From: Syntrophaceae bacterium
GTDB lineage: Bacteria; Desulfobacterota; Syntrophia; Syntrophales; UBA5619
Assembly: GCA_919902745.1 (NCBI GenBank)
Contig: CAKKRN010000069.1
Coordinates: 1-8,977 of the forward strand
DNA: 8,977 bases
Reading direction: 5' to 3'
Both the position numbers and the translations under genes were made by a program. How positions within the stretch are numbered: position 1 is the stretch's first letter; every line of letters begins with the position of its first letter. Positions 1-5,987 of the stretch are shown here, piece by piece. The notes beneath the pieces are model-generated. The model saw only the letters and a list, made by a program, of their open reading frames with translations. It had not been told where the DNA came from and searched no databases.

Positions 1-24
1 TACACATCGAGTGAATTTTGCATA

Positions 25-73
25 TTCATATCACAAATTTAAAGAAATTTAAATTATTGATTGTGAATATGAA
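25..73. repeat. Inverted repeat enclosing a tandem 9-bp direct repeat
   Basis: The arms TTCATATCACAA (25-36) and TTGTGAATATGAA (61-73) are complementary apart from one bulged A at position 66. Between and partly within them lies AAATTTAAA twice (35-43 and 45-53), separated by a single G. Such an AT-rich nested arrangement could be a regulator binding site, an element end or chance in AT-rich DNA. No gene next to it is visible in the window, so its role is open. Confidence 0.4.
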
Positions 74-208
74 ATCAAGCATTTTCTTCAAGGGCGACGT
101 TTTACTGACTTCAGGAAGAAGTATGTAATCATGAGAAAGTTTTTCGCTTTTTTTCAACAGAGTCTTATCCGTATTATTGATATAGTTTCCACTAACTGCA
201 GCTCATCG

Positions 209-244
209 GGTCCCAGCCATGTGGCCGGGCCACGCCCCTGGACC
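209..244. repeat. GC-rich compound hairpin
   Basis: The inner stem is GTGGCC (221-226) and GGCCAC (228-233) around a single G, and an outer stem GGTCC (209-213) and GGACC (240-244) can form on both sides of an internal loop. It is a sharp GC-rich patch inside AT-rich DNA and has no T-run after it on either strand, so it is not a normal intrinsic terminator. It could be part of a repetitive extragenic element or a transposon end. Confidence 0.4.
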
Positions 245-257
245 GGCCCCCATCCGG

Positions 258-285
258 AAGTCACTTTAGTGCAGTGAAGTGACTT
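258..285. repeat. Perfect 9-bp inverted repeat
   Basis: AAGTCACTT (258-266) and AAGTGACTT (277-285) are exact reverse complements with a 10-nt loop. The repeat lies 13 bp right of the GC-rich hairpin at 209-244. No T-tract follows on either strand. It could be an operator, an element end or an RNA hairpin; no adjacent gene decides this. Confidence 0.45.
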
Positions 286-741
286 ATGATCAAGATATTA
301 TTAATATTATAGCGACGCCCCCGATCATTTTCACGCCAGCATTTAACTGCCTTGGGCCGCTCGGTCGAGGGCCCCGTCCAGGGTGTTCTTCAGAGAGGTC
401 AAGGCCTCCGTACCGTTGACTCAGTTTGTCTTTCAATACCACCGATCAGCTTATTTGTGAAGAGAAAAGAAGGAGAACAATATACAAGACGGTTCGTGAA
501 AATTGTTATACAAGAACAACGGTTAAGAATCGTCCTCCTGTATAGTTTTTTATTTGGCAGCCTTCATGATTGGATGTGTTAACACCAGGAGTAATCAGGG
601 AACGACAGAGATGTTCATTGCCAAGAGAAAGTTTGAATAATTTTCATCATCTCTAATTTGTTGATAGCAGAAAGCATCGAGTACTTTTGCCACCCGCAAG
701 TTTTTATAATTCCTTGTAAGCTACAATTTTTCTAGTCAATC

Positions 742-924
742 TTAAATAAGCCCATCCGCTTTCAACCTTTTCATCAAATCGTCATAGTTTATTGTAGGTT
801 CATCTTTTCTTTCAGCAATGAGAGCCAAATCATGAATGTCTTCGAGTAAATCCTCGTATTGCTCGATTGGTAGGATTACCGCAGTTTTCATGCCGGATTC
901 ATCAATTATAAATTGTGTATTCAC
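742..924 (-). CDS. Phd/YefM-type antitoxin-like protein, no toxin partner seen
   Basis: This 60-residue protein resembles the short Phd/YefM (prevent-host-death) antitoxins of type II toxin-antitoxin systems. The start fits the fold: a short beta strand (MNTQFIIDE), then the AVILPIEQYEDLLED segment typical of the family, then the pattern ALIAERKDEPTI and a charged C-terminal helix that in relatives wraps the toxin. The GTG start is supported by AGGAGG ending 6 nt upstream. Family members are normally followed closely by a RelE/ParE-type toxin gene. Here all three minus-strand frames after the TAA at 742 close quickly and none looks like RelE. The gene therefore seems to be an orphan, through toxin loss or because it acts as a solitary regulator. 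The family call is from recognised sequence pattern; activity is inferred. Confidence 0.7.
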   Translation of the reverse strand: MNTQFIIDESGMKTAVILPIEQYEDLLEDIHDLALIAERKDEPTINYDDLMKRLKADGLI

Positions 925-1073
925 CGCACACCTCCTGATAAAATAACGCCAACATGACGACTTAATTTAGGTTAATTGTTATAGCCGCACATGGGTCCAT
1001 TTATGGTTCACTTGGGATTATAATGGGGCGTCATTACCCATTACTGTTTTAAATATATCATATCTCTTCAGAT

Positions 1074-1222
1074 TTATATAAAAGATTTTCGGGCAAAGCC
1101 GTTGTGCAGATCGCGGCAGTCGAAATAGCGATGTATCACTTGCTCGACATAAGGCTGCCAGAAGCCGCACTGCCGCGAGAAATGCTCATCACAAACCTGA
1201 AGAACGACCCGATGATCAGATG
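1074..1222 (-). pseudogene. IS91-type transposase N-terminal fragment
   Basis: The minus strand from about 1222 to 1090 encodes roughly 45 residues that I recognise as the start of an IS91-family (zinc-binding, HUH-type) transposase, including VLQVCDEHFSRQ, FWQPYVEQVIHRY and DLHNGFAR. In intact relatives the GFAR segment runs into the first Cys pair of the zinc finger; here it breaks off after GFAR at about 1090, enters AT-rich DNA and stops at 1074. The zinc ligands and the catalytic part are gone. The natural start is also missing, because the fragment begins right at the stop codon of the lyase gene at 1216. It is non-functional debris and marks one edge of the high-GC block. The family call is from memory of the motif and was not searched. 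Confidence 0.65.
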
Positions 1223-2445
1223 ACAACCCCTCCGTAGACATGGTCGCCCCCGCGTGCCTCGCCGTGGCGGGCCACCGCAGCGGCGAGGTCGCCGAGGAAC
1301 TCGTCGACCACACGGTCGTGGCCGGGCGACACCATCAGGTGGAGTCCACCCTGCTGTCGGTCGAGGTTCCACCCCCGGTCGTCCATGACGTCGCAGACGG
1401 CGTTCATGTCGACGGTGTCGGAGCCGAACTCGAACAGCGACAGGTCGGGGTCGAAGGTGATCCGCAGACCGTCGAGCGCCGTGATCCCCGAGCGGAGACG
1501 TGCGGTGGCGTCGAGCACCCGCGACGTGAGCCGCAGGTAGCCCTCCTCGCCGAGGTGGTTGATGGCCGACCAGGCTCCGGCGATCGGCGCACCCGATCGC
1601 GTCCCGGCTGATGACGACGATGCGTAGAGGCCCCCGGGCCACGAGTCGTACATGAAGACCTGGTGCTGCAGGAGGTCGCGGTCGCGGTAGAGCACCACCG
1701 AGGCGCCCTTGAACGTGTAGCCGTACTTGTGGATGTCGGCCGACAGCGACGTGACCCCCGGCACGCGGAAGTCCCACGAGGGTACCGGCTGGCCCAGTCG
1801 CTCCCACCACGGGAGGATCCATCCGCCAAGGCACGCATCGACGTGACAGAGCACGTCGTGCTCCGCTGCAAGCCCTGCGATGTCGGGGACCGGGTCGATG
1901 ACCCCGAACGGGTAACACGGGCTCGAGGCCACCAGCACGGCCGTCCGGTCGCCGATCGCCTCGGCGTAGCGCTCGGGTACGGCTCGCCCGTCGGGCCCGT
2001 GATCGAGCCGAACCATCTCCACATCGAGGTAGTGGCACGCTTTCGCGAACGCCGGGTGGGCGGTATCGGCGCACACCAGTTGGGGGCGCTCGATGCCCCG
2101 CGACCGGGCGTGGTCGCGCGCCGTCTGCACGGCGAGGAAGATCGATTCGGTGCCCCCCGACGACATCGACCCGCATCCGGCGCCGAACAGGCCGACGGCC
2201 ATCTCGATAACCTCGGTCTCCATCTTGAGCAGCGTCCGGTAGCGGAAGGGGTTGAGCGCGTTCTCGTGAAGGAACATCGCGCCGACCGTGTGGAGCAGCT
2301 CGTCGAGTTCGGGGTCGTCGGCGTTGTACACAAGGCTGAACGCCCGACCGTGGCGCCAGTCAATGTCGCCCTTGCGCAGCTCTCCGATCTCGGCGAGCAA
2401 CTCGTCCGCGCTCCGCCCCGTACGTGGAATTCTCATATCTCCCAT
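1216..2445 (-). CDS. PLP-dependent lyase/decarboxylase, sphingosine-1-phosphate lyase-like
   Basis: A 409-residue fold-type I PLP enzyme of the group II decarboxylase superfamily, closest in pattern to sphingosine-1-phosphate lyase, which splits phosphorylated long-chain bases into a fatty aldehyde and phosphoethanolamine. Visible features: the entry segment FLHENALNPFRY (about 59-70), the phosphate-binding SSGGTES (95-101), His130 (TAHPAF) expected to stack on the PLP ring, Asp203 in HVDACLGG to pair with the pyridine nitrogen, and Lys240 in SADIHKYGYTFKG as the Schiff-base lysine. GTRSGAPIAGAWS (281-293) is also typical of S1P lyases. It has no membrane segment, as in soluble bacterial members. 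Neither ATG (2445 or 2436) has a well-spaced ribosome binding site; GGGAG lies only 2 nt before the second. The gene is strongly GC-rich at third codon positions, unlike its flanks, and reads like an actinobacterial gene. An amino-acid decarboxylase role is the main alternative. Confidence 0.85.
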   Translation of the reverse strand: MGDMRIPRTGRSADELLAEIGELRKGDIDWRHGRAFSLVYNADDPELDELLHTVGAMFLHENALNPFRYRTLLKMETEVIEMAVGLFGAGCGSMSSGGTESIFLAVQTARDHARSRGIERPQLVCADTAHPAFAKACHYLDVEMVRLDHGPDGRAVPERYAEAIGDRTAVLVASSPCYPFGVIDPVPDIAGLAAEHDVLCHVDACLGGWILPWWERLGQPVPSWDFRVPGVTSLSADIHKYGYTFKGASVVLYRDRDLLQHQVFMYDSWPGGLYASSSSAGTRSGAPIAGAWSAINHLGEEGYLRLTSRVLDATARLRSGITALDGLRITFDPDLSLFEFGSDTVDMNAVCDVMDDRGWNLDRQQGGLHLMVSPGHDRVVDEFLGDLAAAVARHGEARGGDHVYGGVVI

Positions 2446-2683
2446 AGTGGAACTGTTTTTTTGTTTTTTTGATACTGGATCCGAAGTGGTCGTGCCATGA
2501 TTCGGAGTGTATGGTTTTATGTTGCTATGTCAAGGATAAAGATTGTCAAAGTCAAGGGGGTGAAACGGGCTGACGAAACGGGATATCTTTTTTAGAACGG
2601 GAAAGGGGTTGCGTGAATCCCTCCCGAAGGGAATGCGGCCTTTGTAGCACACATGGAGGATGTTCTTGAAATCTATCACAATG
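2446..2683. other. Gap between GRE gene and lyase gene
   Basis: This 238-bp gap separates the end of the glycyl radical enzyme gene from the lyase start. On the minus strand it holds a weak hairpin (TCCCT 2618-2622 with AGGGA 2628-2632) that lacks a following T-run, and a looser inverted repeat (TCCGAA 2480-2485 with TTCGGA 2501-2506). Just before the lyase start the minus strand has two A-runs (complement of the T-runs at 2456-2470). No clear terminator or promoter is visible, so I cannot say whether the lyase is transcribed with the operon. Confidence 0.4.
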
Positions 2684-5068
2684 TCAACGGACGGACGCGA
2701 TCACGGTTCGGCTGATGATCTCCTCCTTCATGGCCGGCGCCAGGTCGTTGAAATAGGCGGAATATCCGGAAACGCGAACCAGGAGATGGGGATATTTGTT
2801 CGGGTCGTTTCTCGCTTCCACCAGGATCTGGGGATCGAAGGCATTCACCTGGACCTGCATTCCTCCCCGTTCGAAGTAGGTCTTCAGTAAAGCGTCAAGG
2901 ATAGAGGCCCCCTTTTCACCCTTCAAGAGGGCCAGGTCAAACTGGAGATTAAGGTTGACCCCGTTGGCGATCTGGGTAAAATTGATACTGTTGACCGAGT
3001 TTAAGAGGGCCGTCGGGCCTTTTCGATCCATGCCGTTAACCGGGGCGATCCCGGAGGCGAAGGCCTCTCCCCGCCGGCGTCCGTGGGGCAGGGCGCCGGT
3101 GATTTTCCCAAAATACTGATGGGCCGTGACCGAGTAGAGGCCGGGCACATACCGGCCTCCCCTGGCGCTCGTATATCCGCTCAACGCGCTGTCAAAGGCG
3201 GCGATGACGTATCGGGTCCATCCGTCCGCCTCCGGTTCGTCATTGCCGAATTTTTCCAGGCCTCTGAAGTACAACAGCCATTTCTCATCAGGGATGTCCT
3301 TCCTCATGAGTTCCACCAGCCCGGGCAGGGTCATTCTCCGCTCCCGAAAAACCGCTCTGTCGATGGCATAGAGGGCGTCGCCCGTGTCGGCAGGTCCCAC
3401 GCACTGAATGCCGGAGAAATTATAGACGGCGCCGCCGCCGGTGGAACATCTGCCCGACTTGAGGCAACCCTCGAGCAGCGCGCTGCTCAGGGGCGTGGGA
3501 TGCTCTTTGTGATTTGCCTTCTCCACCAGGTGCAGATCACCGATCAATCGCTTGACAAAGAAATTCAGCTGTCCTTCGAAGGCCTCCCGGACATCCTCGA
3601 TGGATTTCATCTGGGTTGCCGGTTTGGTCTTCCGGCCGCTCCGGAAAAAGGAACCGAAGCGCCGCCCCTCATTGAGGGCCAGCTCCAGCATGATGGGGAC
3701 GTTGAAGAGGGCCGCATCGGTAGAAGAGAAGCTCTTCCCCTGGCAAACTGGTTCCACGCATCCGACGGCGGTGTAGTTTCTCGCATCGGCCGTCTTATAG
3801 CCGTGCCTGCAGAGGGCCTCGATGATCACCTCGTCGTTGTAGAGGGCCGGCGAACCGCTGCCGGAGGCCAATGTCCGATTGATTTTATGCCGGTACGCCT
3901 CAGGGGAGGATCTGTGCACCCGGGCGTGAAAATTCGGCTGGCGCATCCGGAGTTCATCCATGATTTCGAGGAGAAGATCGCTGAGTTCATTGACGGCGTC
4001 GTTGCCGCTTTCGTCCACCCCTCCCACGGTGACCACCTGCCCGTTGAACATGCCCCCGTGGAACCTCATCATGGGTTTCGAGAAGACGGGGATGATCTCC
4101 GCCATCTTGATCGAAAAGGCGGCGAGAAGTTCCTTCGCCTGCCGCGAAGAGAAGGAGGGATCCATCAGGCTGGTCCGGTAGTAGGGGTAGAGGTACTGGT
4201 CGATCCGGCCCGGACAGATGCCGTTATCCAGGCTTTCCAGGTTGACGGCGATCTGGGCGAAGAAGAGGGACTGAAGGGCCTCGTGAAAGTTCCTGGCGCC
4301 CAGGCGGGGCACCCGCTGACACACCTCCGCGATGGTTTCCAATTCCGCTTTTCGCGTTGGCTCTTTTTCTTCCAAGGCCATTTCCCGGGCCAAGCCGGCA
4401 TACCGTTCGCCGAAGCGGGCCAAGCCGGCGGCGATGATCTTCACCCCTTCATAGAAACACCACGTTTCCGACCCCCGGGGAGCATCCTTCTGGTATCCCT
4501 CGGCCTCGGCCGCGATCCCCTCCGTTCCGACAGCGATGAGTTTTGCATAATCCGGAGCAATGTGGGCCACCCCGCCCAGTTCATTGATGAGATAGAATTT
4601 TGCCGTCAGTTGATCGGCGATGAGGGCCAGCTTCTTTACAAATCCCGTGTCCAATTTCATCGCGAGAAATCGCGGCAGCCAGAAGGGTACGATGGAGAGT
4701 AATTGTCGCAACTCTTTGTTTGACATCTCCAGCGGGTTGGTCTTCCTTTTGGCGAACGTGTGCGCCTCGGCAATGACAGGGACGCCGTGGAGCTCCGGGT
4801 AGATGGCGCCTCCTACCCGCTTGGACGAATAATTGCCCACGATCAGTTCATCGGGATAGATCCGGATCGATTTGTTTTTCAGGACCTCCGTCAAGGCCTC
4901 CGCGATCTGAATATAGGGCGACTTCTTCCGATTCTCTTTGTCTTTGAAGTACCGCGTCCAGATCATGGCCCGCTCGGTGCAAACCCCTGGTTTCGCACCC
5001 TGAACGGCTTCCCTCAATGTGTTGATCCGTCTCGAACATCGTGTGATTTCAGTCGTAGGCGACAACAT
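2684..5068 (-). CDS. Glycyl radical enzyme, diol-dehydratase-like clade, unknown substrate
   Basis: A 794-residue glycyl radical enzyme of the pyruvate formate-lyase superfamily. The C-terminal radical motif RVSGYSAYF gives radical site Gly768. The thiyl cysteine is Cys437 in GCVEP, with Glu439 two residues on and Asp451 fourteen on, the same spacing as Cys433, Glu435 and Asp447 of B12-independent glycerol dehydratase; His169 (HIAPD) matches its His164. The substrate-contacting His281-Ser282 of that enzyme falls at Asn281-Gly282 here (in ESLDNGICPGR), so a different substrate is likely. The Glu argues against a benzyl/alkylsuccinate synthase. Arylacetate decarboxylases also carry C-x-E and remain possible. 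I start at ATG 5068 because AGGGAGG lies 6 nt upstream and family members begin at the equivalent of MLSP; a start at 5098 would add ten unlikely residues. It overlaps the activase gene by 20 bp, implying coupled translation. The protein is cytoplasmic and inactivated by oxygen. Confidence 0.9.
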   Translation of the reverse strand: MLSPTTEITRCSRRINTLREAVQGAKPGVCTERAMIWTRYFKDKENRKKSPYIQIAEALTEVLKNKSIRIYPDELIVGNYSSKRVGGAIYPELHGVPVIAEAHTFAKRKTNPLEMSNKELRQLLSIVPFWLPRFLAMKLDTGFVKKLALIADQLTAKFYLINELGGVAHIAPDYAKLIAVGTEGIAAEAEGYQKDAPRGSETWCFYEGVKIIAAGLARFGERYAGLAREMALEEKEPTRKAELETIAEVCQRVPRLGARNFHEALQSLFFAQIAVNLESLDNGICPGRIDQYLYPYYRTSLMDPSFSSRQAKELLAAFSIKMAEIIPVFSKPMMRFHGGMFNGQVVTVGGVDESGNDAVNELSDLLLEIMDELRMRQPNFHARVHRSSPEAYRHKINRTLASGSGSPALYNDEVIIEALCRHGYKTADARNYTAVGCVEPVCQGKSFSSTDAALFNVPIMLELALNEGRRFGSFFRSGRKTKPATQMKSIEDVREAFEGQLNFFVKRLIGDLHLVEKANHKEHPTPLSSALLEGCLKSGRCSTGGGAVYNFSGIQCVGPADTGDALYAIDRAVFRERRMTLPGLVELMRKDIPDEKWLLYFRGLEKFGNDEPEADGWTRYVIAAFDSALSGYTSARGGRYVPGLYSVTAHQYFGKITGALPHGRRRGEAFASGIAPVNGMDRKGPTALLNSVNSINFTQIANGVNLNLQFDLALLKGEKGASILDALLKTYFERGGMQVQVNAFDPQILVEARNDPNKYPHLLVRVSGYSAYFNDLAPAMKEEIISRTVIASVR

Positions 5069-5987
5069 GGATTTCCTCCCTGGCAAAGCGCTCGACAACC
5101 GACTTCAGGTCCGGCCTGTGGGGGATGTCCGGATCGGGGCTGGGCCTGCCCATCCCGATCCGGCCCAGCTTCGCCTCCCCCATCCTGTGGTAGGGCAGGC
5201 AATGAATCGTCTCCATCGCGCATTCATGAAGAAACGCCGCGGTGGCGACGATATTTTTCTCATCATCGTTGCAGCCCGGGATGACCGGCATTCTGGGCTG
5301 CACGTGCGGGAACACGGCGGCCAGCCTCCGGAAGTTGTCCAGAATCAGTTCGTTTCCCCGGGTCGTATAGGATTCGTGACGCGCCGAATCCATCTGCTTC
5401 AGATCGAAATAGATCAGGTCCAGGAAGGGGGCTATCCTTTCCATGTCTGCCCAGGTGAAATGGCCGCAGGTCTCCAGGGTGACATGGATGCCGTCGCCCT
5501 TGAGGGACGGCAGGAAGCCCTCCAAGAAAGCGGCCTGCAGCATGGGTTCACCGCCCGTCAGGGTGACCCCTCCCCCGGAGGAAATAAAAAAATCTCGATC
5601 CTTCCGCACCTCCGCGAGCAGATCTGCCGTCCCCCATGTTTTTCCTATCATTCTCAGGGCCCGGGTCAGGCAGGAAGCCACGCAGTTTCCGCAACCGTCG
5701 CAAAGCGGGTTATCGATCCTTCGATCGGGGCCGGTGAGAATGGCCGTTTTCGGGCAAACCCCGCGGCAGGCATAGCACTGGACGCAGCAGTGGGCGAAAA
5801 AGGCGACCTCCTGCCTCGCCTGATGGGATTCCGGGTTGTGGCACCAGGCGCACCGGAGGGCACAGCCCTTGAAGAAGAGGACCGTTCTTATTCCCGGCCC
5901 GTCATGAAGGCAGAAACGCTGGATATCAAAGACCAGGGCCTTTTTCTCGCCGGATTTCTCGGCCTCTTGGGTCAAAGCGTCGCTCAT
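5049..5987 (-). CDS. Glycyl-radical enzyme activating enzyme (radical SAM)
   Basis: A 312-residue radical SAM activase that would abstract a hydrogen from Gly768 of the adjacent glycyl radical enzyme. It has the CxxxCxxC cluster motif (Cys42, Cys46, Cys49 in GCALRCAWC), the preceding HDGPGIRT segment typical of this family, and TLTGGEPM (142-149) for SAM binding. Between them sits a ferredoxin-like insert with two CxxCxxCxxxC motifs (Cys68, 71, 74, 78 and Cys96, 99, 102, 106), so two additional [4Fe-4S] clusters are expected, as in activases of the glycerol dehydratase and decarboxylase branches and unlike the short PFL activase. The start is the ATG at 5987, whose A is the last base of the ligase stop codon (TAATG), with an AG-rich ribosome binding site (AGAAGG) inside the ligase end. 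An in-frame ATG at 6116 lies deep within the ligase gene and adds a low-complexity, non-family extension. Confidence 0.93.
   Translation of the reverse strand: MSDALTQEAEKSGEKKALVFDIQRFCLHDGPGIRTVLFFKGCALRCAWCHNPESHQARQEVAFFAHCCVQCYACRGVCPKTAILTGPDRRIDNPLCDGCGNCVASCLTRALRMIGKTWGTADLLAEVRKDRDFFISSGGGVTLTGGEPMLQAAFLEGFLPSLKGDGIHVTLETCGHFTWADMERIAPFLDLIYFDLKQMDSARHESYTTRGNELILDNFRRLAAVFPHVQPRMPVIPGCNDDEKNIVATAAFLHECAMETIHCLPYHRMGEAKLGRIGMGRPSPDPDIPHRPDLKSVVERFAREEIHVVAYD

Larger units (their letters stand above)
1..741. other. AT-rich gene-poor region with repeats
   Basis: I find no convincing gene in this stretch. It is AT-rich apart from two GC-rich patches, at about 201-260 and 312-415. It holds a repeat cluster at 25-73 and two hairpin-forming repeats at 209-244 and 258-285, listed separately. 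On the minus strand a 25-codon open tail (420 down to the TAA at 343-345) reads like the alpha-helical C-terminus of a protein but has no start and is closed upstream by a TGA, so it may be a gene-end remnant. An open frame on the plus strand at 352-582 starts with TTG, has no ribosome binding site and matches nothing I know. The mixture of compositions suggests decayed insertions. Confidence 0.5.

Noticed and set aside
352..582. 76-codon plus-strand open frame
   Set aside because: It has a TTG start, no ribosome binding site, no recognisable pattern, and crosses a sharp composition change.
450..741. Toxin gene downstream of the antitoxin
   Set aside because: Minus-strand frames here are short and closed by stops, and none shows a RelE/ParE-type pattern.
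1136..2363. Other long frames overlapping the S1P-lyase-like gene on both strands
   Set aside because: They arise from few stop codons in very GC-rich DNA, with Arg/Pro/Ser-rich translations and no motifs.
2452..2455. GTTC on the minus strand at the edge of the high-GC block as an IS91 target site
   Set aside because: A 4-mer is too common, and it lies on the wrong side relative to the transposase fragment for a simple insertion.
2618..2632. Hairpin after the glycyl radical enzyme gene as an intrinsic terminator
   Set aside because: The stem is only 5 bp and no T-run follows on the minus strand.
3083..4702. Long open frame on the plus strand opposite the glycyl radical enzyme
   Set aside because: It is the antisense shadow of a gene with clear motifs and coupled starts; its translation has no recognisable domain.
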